DNA from: an uncultured Oscillospiraceae bacterium
Lineage (GTDB): Bacteria; Bacillota; Clostridia; Oscillospirales; Oscillospiraceae
Direction: 5' to 3'
Assembly: GCA_910578505.1 (NCBI GenBank)
Contig: CAJTPV010000006.1
Span: 43,841-107,840, forward strand
DNA: 64,000 bases
The notes beneath the pieces are model-generated. The model made no database searches. It was not told the DNA's origin and saw only the letters and a list, made by a program, of their open reading frames with translations. The position numbers and the translations under genes were made by a program. Below are positions 1 to 8,843 of this stretch, in pieces. Each line of letters opens with the position of its first letter. The stretch's first letter is position 1.

Positions 1-32
1 TCGCCCGCGTATTTCATCAGAAAAGGAACACT

Positions 33-1550
33 ATGACATTTCAAGAATTGAATTTATTACCGCAGCTGTTAAAAGCAGTCCATGAGATGGACTATGCAGA
101 ACCCTCCCCCATCCAGGCCGCCGCCATCCCGCCGGTGCTGGCGGGCCGCGACCTGATTGGCTGCGCCCAGACGGGCACCGGCAAGACGGCGGCCTTCGCC
201 ATTCCCATCCTGCAATATCTGGATCGCCAGCTGAAAAAGGACCGCCGCCCGGCAGCAAAGCGCCCCATCCGCGCCCTGGTCCTGACGCCCACACGGGAGC
301 TGGCCCTGCAGATCAAGGAGAATTTCGACCTGTACGGCAAATACCTCCCCATCCGCAACACGGTCATCTTCGGCGGCGTGGGACAGGGGCCCCAGGTGGA
401 GGCCCTGCAGAAGGGCGTGGACGTGCTGACCGCCACGCCGGGCCGCCTCAACGACCTGTGCAGCCAGGGGCATATCGATCTGAGCCGCATGGAGATTTTT
501 GTCCTGGACGAGGCGGACCGGATGCTGGATATGGGCTTTATCCACGACGTGCGCAAGGTCATCGCCAGGCTGCCGGAGAAGCGGCAGACGCTGCTGTTTT
601 CCGCCACCATGCCCCAGGAGATTGCGGAGCTGTCCAGGACGATCCTCATCGACCCTGTCCGCGTGGAGGTGGCGCCCCAGTCGTCCACGGTGGACGCCAT
701 TGAGCAGCGGCTGTACAAGGTGGACAAGGGCAACAAAAAATTTTTGCTCCAGCATGTCCTGCAGGAGCCGTCCCTGGACAGCGTGCTGGTCTTCACCAAC
801 ACCAAGCACGGGGCGGACCGGGTGGTCAAGGAGCTGGGCCGGGCGGGCATCCCGGCTATGGCCATCCACGGCAACAAGGGGCAGACTGCCCGCATCCGCG
901 CTCTGGACAGCTTTAAGAGCGGTGAGATCCGGGTACTGGTGGCCACGGACATCGCGGCCCGGGGCATTGACGTCAACGATCTGGCGGCGGTGGTGAACTA
1001 CGAGCTGCCCAACGTGCCGGAGACCTATGTCCACCGGATCGGCCGCACCGGCCGGGCGGGCCGCAGCGGGATCGCCATCAGCTTCTGCAATTATGACGAG
1101 CTGGCCTATCTGAAGGACATTGAAAAGCTGATCAGAAAGAAAATTCCGGTGGTTGAGGACCACCCCTGGCCCATGGAGATCCTGGAGGCCACGCCGAAGG
1201 CGGCCCGTCCTCCCCGTCCGTCCCGTGGGGAGCGCGGCAGTACGGCAAAGCCCGCGGCTGCGCGGGCGGCGCGTCCAGCCAGGACCGCGCCGGTAAAGCA
1301 GCCTGTGGAGCGGCCTGTGCAGGCTCCGGAAAAGCGCCAGCGCCCGGCGCCCAGGCAGGAGCAGAAGGCCCAGCCTATCGGGACAGTGCGGCTGGAATCG
1401 GTTGCCGCACTTCCCATTCCGGCGGGCGTGCCGGTTCCCGTGCCGCGTCCAATACGGCGGATCTCCTCGGAGCCGCAGCAGGTGGGCCGGGTGGTGGCCT
1501 TCGCGGACGGACGCCGGAACCGCCGCCGGCGGAACCATCCAAAGGGATAA
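33..1550 (+). CDS. DEAD-box ATP-dependent RNA helicase (RhlE-like)
   Basis: ATP-dependent RNA helicase that remodels RNA structures or RNPs in the cytoplasm. The protein is 505 residues. Seen: Walker A AQTGTGKT at about residues 45-52, PTRELA (motif Ia), VLDEADRMLD near residue 158, SAT motif near 190, and motif VI HRIGRTGRAG near 335. After the two RecA-like domains (about 1-375) comes a basic, Pro/Arg/Ala-rich low-complexity tail (about 380-505), typical of RhlE/CshA-type helicases where the tail binds RNA. The ATG at 33 has AAAGGA five bases upstream, which supports this start. It stands alone on the plus strand and is followed by a strong terminator. The family is certain. The exact subfamily (RhlE, CshA or DeaD) is not settled. 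Confidence 0.95.
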   Translation: MTFQELNLLPQLLKAVHEMDYAEPSPIQAAAIPPVLAGRDLIGCAQTGTGKTAAFAIPILQYLDRQLKKDRRPAAKRPIRALVLTPTRELALQIKENFDLYGKYLPIRNTVIFGGVGQGPQVEALQKGVDVLTATPGRLNDLCSQGHIDLSRMEIFVLDEADRMLDMGFIHDVRKVIARLPEKRQTLLFSATMPQEIAELSRTILIDPVRVEVAPQSSTVDAIEQRLYKVDKGNKKFLLQHVLQEPSLDSVLVFTNTKHGADRVVKELGRAGIPAMAIHGNKGQTARIRALDSFKSGEIRVLVATDIAARGIDVNDLAAVVNYELPNVPETYVHRIGRTGRAGRSGIAISFCNYDELAYLKDIEKLIRKKIPVVEDHPWPMEILEATPKAARPPRPSRGERGSTAKPAAARAARPARTAPVKQPVERPVQAPEKRQRPAPRQEQKAQPIGTVRLESVAALPIPAGVPVPVPRPIRRISSEPQQVGRVVAFADGRRNRRRRNHPKG

Positions 1551-1553
1551 AGC

Positions 1554-1595
1554 AGCAGGGTACGGTGATCATGTCTCACCGCACCCTGCTTTTTT
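1554..1595 (+). terminator. Rho-independent terminator after the DEAD-box helicase
   Basis: Two 15-base arms (1554-1568 and 1576-1590) pair at 14 of 15 positions and are followed by a T run. The stop codon of the helicase lies four bases upstream. Confidence 0.9.
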
Positions 1596-1623
1596 ATGCC
1601 GGCTGGCCCGTCTGCGCTGTCCT

Positions 1624-2781
1624 TTAATCGTTCGGCAGCGGCTGGAAAAAGGTCAACACGCGGTCCGCCTCCAGCGCCGGGTGGCAGATGGCCAGCAGGT
1701 CCTCGAACTTTTCCACCACCTTGGCGCTGTCCATATAGCAGCTGTTGTCCAGGGTATACACCCGCTGGTCCTGATAGGCCCTGCACTCGGCGAACAGCGG
1801 GTCCTGGTCCAGCAGCGTCCCCTGCATATTTGCCGGCAGGTCGTCGTAGATGAGGATATCCGCATCCCTGCACTGGTCCAGGAATTCCTCCATCGCCAGC
1901 TGCACCGGGCCGTCCCCCTCCAGGTCCTTCAGCGCGTACACCGCCCCCGCCCCCTCCAGCTGCTGGGCAATCGTGGAGCTGCCGCCCTGGGCGTACACCA
2001 TGCCGCCGGATACCATGCCGACGGCCACCACCGGGCGCTCGCTCTCCGGGATGGACGCCGCCTTGCGGTACAGTCCCGCCAGATACTCCGTCTTCTCCTC
2101 ATAGAGGTCGTTGGCCTTTTGGTCCAGGTTGTAAAACGCGCCGAAAAACTTCAGCCACTCCAGATAGGCCTCGGAGCCGGTATCCCGGTCCGCCGCCGCC
2201 GCGACATAGGGGATGCCCAGGCCGTCCAGTATGGTACACAGGGCCGCGCCGCCCTCGCTGAACATATCCACAAAAACCAGCTCCGGGGCCGCAACCGCGA
2301 TGCCCTCCACCTCCCCCGCCATCCAGGATTCCTCTGCAATATAGGCCGTCTGCCCGCTGGCGAAGCGGTCCAGCACCTGCGGCGTACTCCACCGGGATTC
2401 CTCCGTGGTTACGGCGGCAATGGAGCTGTAGAGGCTGTCCTCCTCCAGCGCGCCCAGAAAGCTCACATGGGCTGCGGACGTAAACATGGCCCGCTTGATG
2501 GGCGTCGTGACCCGCAGGGCGTCCTTGAACTCCGCCGGGGCTTTGCCGCCCTCCGGCACCAGCAGCAGCTCCCGTCCGGCGGAGTCGGTGAGCAGCTTGA
2601 CGCCGTCCGCCAGATACTGAATATGAAAATTCTGTGCCCGCCGGATCGCTAGTCCGGTGGCCGGCAGGGCGTCGGAGCGGATATCGCCGCCGTCCTCCTG
2701 CTCCTCCCCGTTTTTTCCGCCGCAGCCGGACAGCGCCAGCAGCGCCGCCAGCAGCAGCGCCCATAGTCTTTTCTGTTTCAT
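1624..2781 (-). CDS. ABC transporter substrate-binding lipoprotein (iron-complex/cobalamin type)
   Basis: Predicted extracellular lipoprotein that captures a metal complex (siderophore, haem or cobalamin class) for an ABC importer. Seen: a 385-residue ORF with a type II signal peptide (MKQKRLWALLLAALLALSGC) with the lipobox Cys at residue 20, and a helical-backbone binding fold typical of the TroA/BtuF/FepB superfamily (residues about 100-385). RBS AGGAGGATTGCC precedes the ATG. No permease or ATPase gene is adjacent, so it is an orphan binding protein that must work with a transporter encoded elsewhere. The ligand cannot be read from the sequence. Confidence 0.8.
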   Translation of the reverse strand: MKQKRLWALLLAALLALSGCGGKNGEEQEDGGDIRSDALPATGLAIRRAQNFHIQYLADGVKLLTDSAGRELLLVPEGGKAPAEFKDALRVTTPIKRAMFTSAAHVSFLGALEEDSLYSSIAAVTTEESRWSTPQVLDRFASGQTAYIAEESWMAGEVEGIAVAAPELVFVDMFSEGGAALCTILDGLGIPYVAAAADRDTGSEAYLEWLKFFGAFYNLDQKANDLYEEKTEYLAGLYRKAASIPESERPVVAVGMVSGGMVYAQGGSSTIAQQLEGAGAVYALKDLEGDGPVQLAMEEFLDQCRDADILIYDDLPANMQGTLLDQDPLFAECRAYQDQRVYTLDNSCYMDSAKVVEKFEDLLAICHPALEADRVLTFFQPLPND

Positions 2782-2815
2782 GGCAATCCTCCTGCATTCG
2801 CAATCTTAACGCAAC

Positions 2816-2844
2816 TTGAAATGCATCAAATCCTGTAGTATAAT
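2816..2844 (+). promoter_or_regulatory. Sigma-A type promoter for the DUF2007-like gene
   Basis: TTGAAA at 2816-2821 and a perfect TATAAT at 2839-2844, separated by 17 bases. It is divergent from the lipoprotein gene and 45 bases upstream of the ATG at 2890. Confidence 0.8.
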
Positions 2845-2889
2845 GGTACTGAAATAGCTATAGCTGTACTTGTGGAAGGGGGAAATCCT

Positions 2890-3114
2890 ATGGATACTGG
2901 TTACAAATTTTTGGCAGAGAATGACTTGATGTGGGCCAAAATGTTTATGCAGATTTTAGAAAACCATCACATTCCCTGCACGGCACTGCCGGTATACGGC
3001 GCTGGATTAGCGATAAGAGCGGGAATACAGGAACGGCTGAAAATATTTGTCCCTGCGGAAAAGACGACGGACGCGAAAGAATTGCTGGAAGAAATCTTTT
3101 CTGATTGCGTATGA
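2890..3114 (+). CDS. Small DUF2007-like protein
   Basis: A 74-residue soluble protein resembling the DUF2007 (putative signal-transducing) family. Such proteins carry a short alpha-beta fold with the pattern 'L...N...A.....L...GI...........', seen here as EN-DLMWAKMFMQILENHHIP followed by two strands. Function is unknown. I chose the ATG at 2890 because GGAAGGGGG sits at the right distance; the GTG at 2872 would place the ribosome site inside the coding region. A strong promoter lies upstream and a bidirectional terminator downstream, so it is a monocistronic gene. Confidence 0.75.
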   Translation: MDTGYKFLAENDLMWAKMFMQILENHHIPCTALPVYGAGLAIRAGIQERLKIFVPAEKTTDAKELLEEIFSDCV

Positions 3115-3154
3115 GTCGTATCAAGAAGAGACTGCGCCGCCCAAAATAAACCAC

Positions 3155-3193
3155 CCCCAGGAGAGAACATGCGATCCAGCTTCTCTCCTGGGG
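3155..3193. terminator. Bidirectional terminator between the DUF2007-like gene and rsmI
   Basis: Perfect 13-bp stem (3155-3167 with 3181-3193) and a 13-base loop. It is flanked by ATTTCTT on the plus side and by a T-rich stretch on the minus side, between two convergent genes. Confidence 0.85.
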
Positions 3194-3198
3194 ATTTC

Positions 3199-4026
3199 TT
3201 ACGCCTTCAGCGCCGCGTCATAGAGCGCATTGCGGCTCAGTCCCGTTGCGGCGGCCACCTGACGGACGGCGTCCTTCATTCGCTCCCCGGCTTCCCGGCG
3301 CTCCAGCACCAGCCGCACGCCCTCCTCCAGGCTCACAGCAGCCTCCTTTACCGGCTCCCGCCCCGCAATCACCAGCACATACTCCCCCCGCGGGTCGTTC
3401 TCCTGGCAGTACGCCGCGGCCTGGGCCAGCGTTGTGCGGCGGGTCTCCTCGTGGAGCTTGGTCAGCTCCCGGCACAGCGCCGCAGGCCGGTCGCCAAAGG
3501 CCTCCAGCAGGTCCGACAGCGTCGCGCGCAGCCTGTGGGGGGCCTCATAGAAGATCATCGTCCGCTCCTCGGCGGCCAGAGACTGCAGATGCTCCCGCCG
3601 CTCCTTTTTGTTCACGGACAGGAAGCCCTCAAAGGTGAATCTCCCCGTGGGAAGAGCGCTGACCGCCAGCGCGGAGATCAGCGCGCAGCAGCCGGGAATG
3701 GACTGCACCGTCACGCCGTTTTCCGCGCACAGCCGCACCAGGTCCTCCCCTGGGTCGCTGATGGCAGGCGTACCGGCGTCCGTCACCAGCGCACAGGACT
3801 CCCCCGCCAGCAGCCGCTCCAGAATCTGCGGACCGGCGGCAGCCCGATTGTGCTGGTGATAGCTCACCAGCTGCTTTCTCAGCCCCAGATGGTTCAGCAG
3901 CTTCATAGACACCCGCGTGTCCTCGGCGGCAATGAAGTCCGCGCTCTCCAGCGTCGCGGCAGCCCGCGGGCTGAAATCCCCCAGGTTTCCGATGGGGGTC
4001 GCTACCAGGTACAATGTGCCGCTCAT
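3199..4026 (-). CDS. rsmI: 16S rRNA (cytidine(1402)-2'-O)-methyltransferase
   Basis: Uses S-adenosylmethionine to methylate the 2'-O of C1402 in 16S rRNA at the ribosomal P site. Seen: the N-terminal tetrapyrrole-methylase-type domain beginning GTLYLVATPIGNLGD, AAEDTR near residue 36, DAGTPAISDPG near residue 80, and a C-terminal helix-turn-helix-like segment (SRNALYDAALKA). Length 275 residues is normal for RsmI. The GAGGAGAA ribosome site fits the ATG at 4026. It lies 29 bases downstream of a lipoprotein gene on the same strand. Identification is secure. Confidence 0.95.
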   Translation of the reverse strand: MSGTLYLVATPIGNLGDFSPRAAATLESADFIAAEDTRVSMKLLNHLGLRKQLVSYHQHNRAAAGPQILERLLAGESCALVTDAGTPAISDPGEDLVRLCAENGVTVQSIPGCCALISALAVSALPTGRFTFEGFLSVNKKERREHLQSLAAEERTMIFYEAPHRLRATLSDLLEAFGDRPAALCRELTKLHEETRRTTLAQAAAYCQENDPRGEYVLVIAGREPVKEAAVSLEEGVRLVLERREAGERMKDAVRQVAAATGLSRNALYDAALKA

Positions 4027-4055
4027 GTCCGTTTCTCCTCTATACTTCCCCGGAA

Positions 4056-4904
4056 TCAGGCGTTTTTCGCTTCCTCAGGGATGGTAAAGTCTGTGGCGCT
4101 GTTGAAGTTGGAGCAGGTCATGCTGATGGTCATCTTGGGGATACTCATCGTCAGTCCCGCCTCCTCGCCGCCGGCAGTTTCCAGGATCTTGCCCATCAGC
4201 CCGTCCATAATGGCGGTCATGTCCATGTCGTAGCGGACGGGGTACAGGCTCTCCTCGTCGATCCACATGGTCACGGCGATGTCGCCCAGACCGGAGAGCA
4301 TGTCCTTCATCTGCGCCTCGTCCATATTCATCTGTGTACTCATGGAGTCCAGTGCGCCGGAGGACAGCATGACCTCCTGCATGGCCTCGCCGGTGATCAC
4401 GCCTGTGTACTTGTACGCGCTGACGCCCTCTACCTCCTCGGAGCCCTCCTGCTTAAAGCCGGTGGTGCTGGCCATGTAGGAATCCATACTGCTGCTGACG
4501 TCGTACTGGCCCAGGTCGGCGGCAGTGACGCTCTGGGAGCTCCAGTCCATGCCGTCATACTGATACAGCACAATGGAGCCGTCCTCCGCCTCCTCGGCGT
4601 ACATCTCCACACTGACATCGCCGTATCCGCCCATGTCCATGGACATATCCATCTTCATGCGCATCGGCTTGTTGAAGATGTTGCAATCCATCGTCGTGAC
4701 CGTCTCCAGGTTCTGGCCGCCGGCCTCCATGTCCATCTCCATCATCATTTTGGCATCCATACTCTCCGCCTTCTCCATGTTTGCCATAGCAGCAGCCAGC
4801 GGGTCGGACTTCCCACCGCCGCCGCTGCCGCCGCAGGCGGCCAGACTCAGGACGATGCACAGCGCCATCAGCAGCGCGGCCAGCTTCTTTTTGTGTTGGT
4901 TCAT
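4056..4904 (-). CDS. Met-rich lipoprotein, DUF6612/LppX-like
   Basis: Predicted surface lipoprotein of 282 residues. Seen: signal peptide with lipobox LSLAAC near residue 24, then a Gly/Ser spacer, then a beta-rich body with many Met residues (AESMDAKMMMEMDMEAGG, PMRMKMDMSMDMGG). The layout matches the large clostridial DUF6612 group, whose fold recalls mycobacterial LppX/LprG lipid-binding lipoproteins. Role unknown; lipid binding is only an analogy. The ATG at 4904 is preferred because AAGGAGG lies ten bases upstream, while the TTG at 4910 would be only four bases from it. The N-terminal Met content is striking. Confidence 0.7.
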   Translation of the reverse strand: MNQHKKKLAALLMALCIVLSLAACGGSGGGGKSDPLAAAMANMEKAESMDAKMMMEMDMEAGGQNLETVTTMDCNIFNKPMRMKMDMSMDMGGYGDVSVEMYAEEAEDGSIVLYQYDGMDWSSQSVTAADLGQYDVSSSMDSYMASTTGFKQEGSEEVEGVSAYKYTGVITGEAMQEVMLSSGALDSMSTQMNMDEAQMKDMLSGLGDIAVTMWIDEESLYPVRYDMDMTAIMDGLMGKILETAGGEEAGLTMSIPKMTISMTCSNFNSATDFTIPEEAKNA

Positions 4905-5027
4905 GATCAATGATCCTCCTTGCTAAAATTGGGTACGCTTCTATTGTACGGGGATGTGTATCAGAGTTGTATCATCCTGCAATCAGAATGGCAACATATT
5001 CCGCTGCGGCGAACCGGAAACTGCAGC

Positions 5028-5071
5028 TTGACTTTCTCTCGCTGCCGTGCTATATTAGTTCAAAAACGAAC
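5028..5071 (+). promoter_or_regulatory. Promoter and candidate MarR operator
   Basis: TTGACT at 5028-5033 and TATATT at 5051-5056 with 17 bp spacing. Immediately downstream is an inverted repeat GTTC (5058-5061) / GAAC (5068-5071) lying over the expected transcription start. A self-binding MarR regulator at this position would block initiation. Confidence 0.7.
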
Positions 5072-5088
5072 AAAAGGAGATGGGCCCC

Positions 5089-5541
5089 ATGCTTCCCGCA
5101 TTTTTCACCCGCCTGAAGGGTCCCGGCAAGCTCTATGGACTGCTGTTCCTCCCGCTTTTGGAGCGGTACGGCCTGACCCAGCTGGAGGCGGATATCCTCC
5201 TCTTCCTGGCCAACAACCCGGAGTGCGACACCGCCAGAGATATCGTGGAAATCCGCCACCTGGCAAAATCCCACGTCTCCGTGGGCGTGGACTCCCTGGC
5301 GGAGCGGGGCCTCCTCCGGCGCCTGCGCCTGGACGGCAACCGGAAAACCATCCACCTCCGCCTCACGGACGCCGCCGCGCCCATCGTGGAACAGGGCCGC
5401 GCCATCCAGCACGCCTACGCCGGGCTGATCTTTGACGGTTTCAGCGAGGCCCAGCGGCAGGAGCTCTTCCGGCTCCTGGACCGGGTGTCGGAAAACGTGG
5501 ACGCCGCCATCTCCGCCATCGAAGAAGAAAGGAACGCTTGA
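5089..5541 (+). CDS. MarR-family transcriptional regulator
   Basis: 150-residue winged-helix dimeric regulator. Seen: an N-terminal dimerisation helix, helix-turn-helix (DTARDIVEIRHLAKSHVSVG), the wing with the RRLRLDGNRKTIHLRLTDAA pattern characteristic of MarR proteins, and a C-terminal dimerisation helix. Start: the ATG at 5089 has AAAGGAG nine bases upstream, whereas the ATG at 5080 overlaps the ribosome site. It is followed two bases after its stop by a TauE-family permease, so it very likely controls that exporter and itself, through the inverted repeat in its promoter. The inducer is unknown. Confidence 0.85.
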   Translation: MLPAFFTRLKGPGKLYGLLFLPLLERYGLTQLEADILLFLANNPECDTARDIVEIRHLAKSHVSVGVDSLAERGLLRRLRLDGNRKTIHLRLTDAAAPIVEQGRAIQHAYAGLIFDGFSEAQRQELFRLLDRVSENVDAAISAIEEERNA

Positions 5542-5543
5542 GC

Positions 5544-6311
5544 ATGTACAAATTTATCATCTGTTTTATCGCCGGGATCGGCGCGGGTCTGGGCACCGGC
5601 TTCGCCGGCATGAGCGCCGCCGCCGTCATCACCCCCATGCTGGTCACCTTCCTGCACATCGAGACCTATCAGGCCATCGGCATCGCGTTGGCCAGCGACG
5701 TCCTGGCCAGCGCCGTCTCCGCCTATACCTACGGAAGAAATAAAAACCTTGACATTCGCAGCGGAATGGTTATGATGGTATCAGTCCTGTGCTTTACGCT
5801 GGTGGGCAGCTGGGTGTCCAGCCTGCTCCCCTCTGCCGCTATGGGCAGCTTTTCTGTGTTTATGACACTGCTGCTGGGCGTGAAATTCATCGTCAAGCCC
5901 GTCATGACCACCAAGGAGTCCATGGAGGCCGTCTCCCGGAAAAGGCGCTTTGTGCAGTCCGTCGTCTGCGGCATTATGATCGGCTTCATCTGCGGATTTA
6001 TCGGCGCGGGCGGTGGGATGATGATGCTCCTCATCCTCACCAGCGTACTGGGCTACGAGCTGAAAACCGCCGTGGGCACCAGCGTCTTTATCATGACCTT
6101 CACCGCCCTCACCGGCTCCCTCAGCCACTTCGCCATCGGCGGCGTGGCCGACTGGTGGGCGCTGCTCTTCTGCGTGGGCTCCACCCTGCTGTGGGCCCGG
6201 ATTGCCGCCCGTTTTGCCAACAAGAGCACGCCGGAGGTGCTCAACCGGGCTACCGGTGCGGTGCTGGTGGTGCTGGGCGTTGTGATCCTTGGCGTGAATT
6301 TCTTCAGTTAA
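5544..6311 (+). CDS. TauE/SafE-family membrane permease
   Basis: Predicted anion permease (sulfite, sulfoacetate or other organosulfur or organic-anion export) of the inner membrane, 255 residues with about eight hydrophobic helices. Seen: duplicated half motifs GIGAGLGTGFAGMSAAAVITPML (near residues 10-32) and GFICGFIGAGGGMMMLLILTSVLGY (near 150-175), the classical TauE/SafE repeat. It is coupled to the MarR gene: AAAGGA lies inside the regulator's last codons and the ATG is two bases past its stop. Substrate cannot be assigned. Confidence 0.85.
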   Translation: MYKFIICFIAGIGAGLGTGFAGMSAAAVITPMLVTFLHIETYQAIGIALASDVLASAVSAYTYGRNKNLDIRSGMVMMVSVLCFTLVGSWVSSLLPSAAMGSFSVFMTLLLGVKFIVKPVMTTKESMEAVSRKRRFVQSVVCGIMIGFICGFIGAGGGMMMLLILTSVLGYELKTAVGTSVFIMTFTALTGSLSHFAIGGVADWWALLFCVGSTLLWARIAARFANKSTPEVLNRATGAVLVVLGVVILGVNFFS

Positions 6312-6352
6312 CGATCTGTCTGTGCCCGCGGGTGCGGAGAAACAGGTGAACT

Positions 6353-8401
6353 ATGCCGGATCTGACCACAGACGTCCGCTATATCAAGGGCGTCGGCGAA
6401 CAGCGGGCCAAATCGCTGCTGAAATTGAATATCCGCACCCTGCAGGACCTGATCTCCTACTTTCCCCGCAGCTACGACGACCGCCGGGCCTTCCGGTGCA
6501 TCAGCGACCTGCAGCCCGGCGAGAGCGCCTGCGTGAAAGCGATGGTGGCCGCCCCGCCCACCCTCAACCGCATCCGCAGGGGGCTGGAGCTGGTCAAGCT
6601 GCGGGCCGTGGACGGCTCCGGCACGCTGGACGTCACATTTTTCAACCAGGTCTACCTGAAAGACAGCCTGCACCCCGGCGAAACCTATATCTTTTATGGA
6701 AAAGCGGAGGGGGCCCATCTGCGCAAAACCATGACCAACCCCCTGGTGGAGCGGGAGGACAGCCGGGGCCTCACAGGCCGCATCGTCCCCGTCTATCCCC
6801 TCACCGCCGGTATTTCCCAGGGAACGATGGTCAAGGCCATCGAACAGGGGCTGTCCGCCTGCAGCGGCCTGCTGCCGGACCCGCTGCCGGAGGAGGTGCG
6901 CACCGCCCACCACCTGTGCCGCATCGAGTACGCCTACCGGCAGATCCATTTCCCAGACGACGAGGAGCAGCTGGCCGGGGCCCGGCGGCGGCTGGTCTTC
7001 GAGGAGCTGTTTCTCCTGGCCATCGGCCTGAAAAAACTGCGCCGCCGGCGGGATGTGCTGACCTGCCCCCCCTACGCCGGCACGGACCTCTCCGACTTTT
7101 ACGCACGCCTTCCCTTCTCTCTGACGGGTGCGCAGCGGAAGGTGATCGGGGAAATCCTATCGGACTTCTCCGCCGGCCGCCCCATGAACCGTCTGGTGCA
7201 GGGGGACGTGGGCTCCGGCAAGACTATGGTTGCCGCCGCCGCCATTGTCTGCGCTGCCCGCAACGGGAAGCAGGCCGCGCTGATGGCCCCCACGGAGATC
7301 CTGGCGGAGCAGCACTACCGGGGCCTGTCCCCCCTGCTGGAGAGCTTGGGCGTGACCTGCTCCCTGCTGACGGGCGGCATGCCCGCCAAGACCCGCCGGG
7401 CCGTGCTGGCCGGGCTGCAGAGCGGTGAGACCCACCTGGTCATCGGCACCCACGCCCTCATCAGCGCGGACGTGGAATACGCCGGGCTGGGGCTGGTGGT
7501 GGCGGACGAACAGCACCGCTTCGGCGTCAACCAGCGGGCGGCGCTGTCGGCCAAGGGGGAGCGGCCCCACCTGCTGGTCATGTCCGCCACCCCCATCCCC
7601 CGGACCCTGGCCCTGATGATCTATGGCGATCTGGACGTGTCCGTCATCAGCGAGCTGCCGCCGGGGCGGCAGAAGATCGATACCTTCGCCGTTACGAGCG
7701 CGTACCATCAGCGCATCTACAATTTTCTGCGCAAAGAGATCGCCGCCGGGCGGCAGGCGTATGTCATCTGCTCCATGGTGGAGGAAAACGACGCCATCCC
7801 GGACGACCGCAAGGCCGCCGCCGAATATGCCGGGATGCTGCAGACGCAGATTTTCCCCGACCTGCGGGTGGACTGCGTCCACGGGCGCATGAAGCCAAAG
7901 GAGAAGGACAAGGTCATGTCCGCCTTTGCCGCCGGGGAAATCCACATCCTGGTCTCCACCACCGTGGTGGAGGTGGGCGTGGACGTGCCCAACGCCACGG
8001 TCATGGTGGTGGAGGACGCGGACCGCTTCGGCCTCAGCCAGCTCCATCAGCTGCGGGGCCGGGTGGGCCGGGGAGAGCACAAATCCTACTGCATCCTGAT
8101 ATCGGACAACCGCAGCGAGGAGTCCCGGGCGCGGCTGAAGATCATGGCCCAGACCGGCGACGGCTTCAAAATCGCGGAGGAGGACCTGCGGCTGCGGGGA
8201 CCGGGGGACTTTTTCGGCCAGCGGCAGCACGGCCTGCCGGCCCTGAAGGTGGCCGACCTGTCCTGCGACATGTCCCTGCTCCACGAGGCCCAGCAGGCGG
8301 CAGAAGAGCTTCTGCGGCAGGACCCGGAGCTGAGAGGGTGCCCGGTCACCGCCCAGCGGGTCCGGCAGATGTTCGAATTGAACGCGGATACCCTGAATTA
8401 A
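6353..8401 (+). CDS. recG: ATP-dependent DNA helicase RecG
   Basis: Branch-migration helicase acting on stalled forks and Holliday-type junctions. Seen: N-terminal wedge/OB domain (residues about 1-240, including RYIKGVGEQRAKSL), Walker A GDVGSGKTM near residue 285, DEQH-type motif (VVADEQHRFGV), SATPIPRTLAL, motif V/VI region VVEVGVDVPNATVMVVEDADRFGLSQLHQLRGRVGRG split over residues about 540-580, and the C-terminal GDGFKIAEEDLRLRGPGDFFG. Length 682 is standard. It begins 41 bases after the TauE gene and may be read through from it. Confidence 0.97.
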   Translation: MPDLTTDVRYIKGVGEQRAKSLLKLNIRTLQDLISYFPRSYDDRRAFRCISDLQPGESACVKAMVAAPPTLNRIRRGLELVKLRAVDGSGTLDVTFFNQVYLKDSLHPGETYIFYGKAEGAHLRKTMTNPLVEREDSRGLTGRIVPVYPLTAGISQGTMVKAIEQGLSACSGLLPDPLPEEVRTAHHLCRIEYAYRQIHFPDDEEQLAGARRRLVFEELFLLAIGLKKLRRRRDVLTCPPYAGTDLSDFYARLPFSLTGAQRKVIGEILSDFSAGRPMNRLVQGDVGSGKTMVAAAAIVCAARNGKQAALMAPTEILAEQHYRGLSPLLESLGVTCSLLTGGMPAKTRRAVLAGLQSGETHLVIGTHALISADVEYAGLGLVVADEQHRFGVNQRAALSAKGERPHLLVMSATPIPRTLALMIYGDLDVSVISELPPGRQKIDTFAVTSAYHQRIYNFLRKEIAAGRQAYVICSMVEENDAIPDDRKAAAEYAGMLQTQIFPDLRVDCVHGRMKPKEKDKVMSAFAAGEIHILVSTTVVEVGVDVPNATVMVVEDADRFGLSQLHQLRGRVGRGEHKSYCILISDNRSEESRARLKIMAQTGDGFKIAEEDLRLRGPGDFFGQRQHGLPALKVADLSCDMSLLHEAQQAAEELLRQDPELRGCPVTAQRVRQMFELNADTLN

Positions 8402-8415
8402 GCGAGGAGATTATT

Positions 8416-8784
8416 ATGAGCATAGAAACCATTACAGAGAAAAACATAAAAATTGCCGTCGTGTCCGGTCCGGACGTCTGCGTCACGGATGTGCAGACGG
8501 CGCTGGATCTGATGATGACCGTCAAATATGAGACCGGCGCGGACCGGATCGCGCTGGAGAAAGGTGTCCTGACGGAGGAATTTTTTATCCTCAGCTCCGG
8601 ACTGGCGGGAGAAATCCTGCAAAAATTCGTCAACTATCACACCCGGCTTGCGATCTATGGGGACTTCTCCCGGTACACCAGCAAGCCCCTGCGGGATTTT
8701 ATCTATGAGTCCAACCAGGGAAAAGATGTCTTTTTCCTGGATACCAGAGAGGCCGCAATAGAAAAACTGGCGTCGCTGCCGTGA
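8416..8784 (+). CDS. DUF4180 domain protein
   Basis: A 122-residue soluble protein matching the DUF4180 family, seen in Firmicutes as single-domain proteins of unknown function. Recognisable pattern: alternating strands in the first 30 residues, DLMMTVKYETGADRIALEK, then FFILSSGLAGEILQKFVNY and RLAIYGDFSRYTSKPLRDFI, a shape reminiscent of STAS-like alpha/beta proteins. RBS GAGGAGA precedes the ATG at 8416, 14 bases after recG, so the two are likely co-transcribed. It ends at a strong terminator. Confidence 0.8.
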   Translation: MSIETITEKNIKIAVVSGPDVCVTDVQTALDLMMTVKYETGADRIALEKGVLTEEFFILSSGLAGEILQKFVNYHTRLAIYGDFSRYTSKPLRDFIYESNQGKDVFFLDTREAAIEKLASLP

Positions 8785-8799
8785 CGGGGCCATAGTGTT

Positions 8800-8835
8800 A
8801 AAAGAGGCGTGAGCTTTGCCGCTCACGCCTCTTTT
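8800..8835. terminator. Bidirectional terminator between the DUF4180 gene and rsfS
   Basis: Perfect 15-bp stem (8800-8814 with 8821-8835), six-base loop, with A and T runs at the outer ends, so it can act in both directions between convergent genes. Confidence 0.9.
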
Positions 8836-8843
8836 GGCTGCTG

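Noticed and set aside
69..1538. Long antisense frame (489 codons) opposite the DEAD-box helicase
   Set aside because: Mirror frame caused by high GC third positions; no ribosome site, His/Gly/Arg-rich low-complexity product, and the sense gene is certain.
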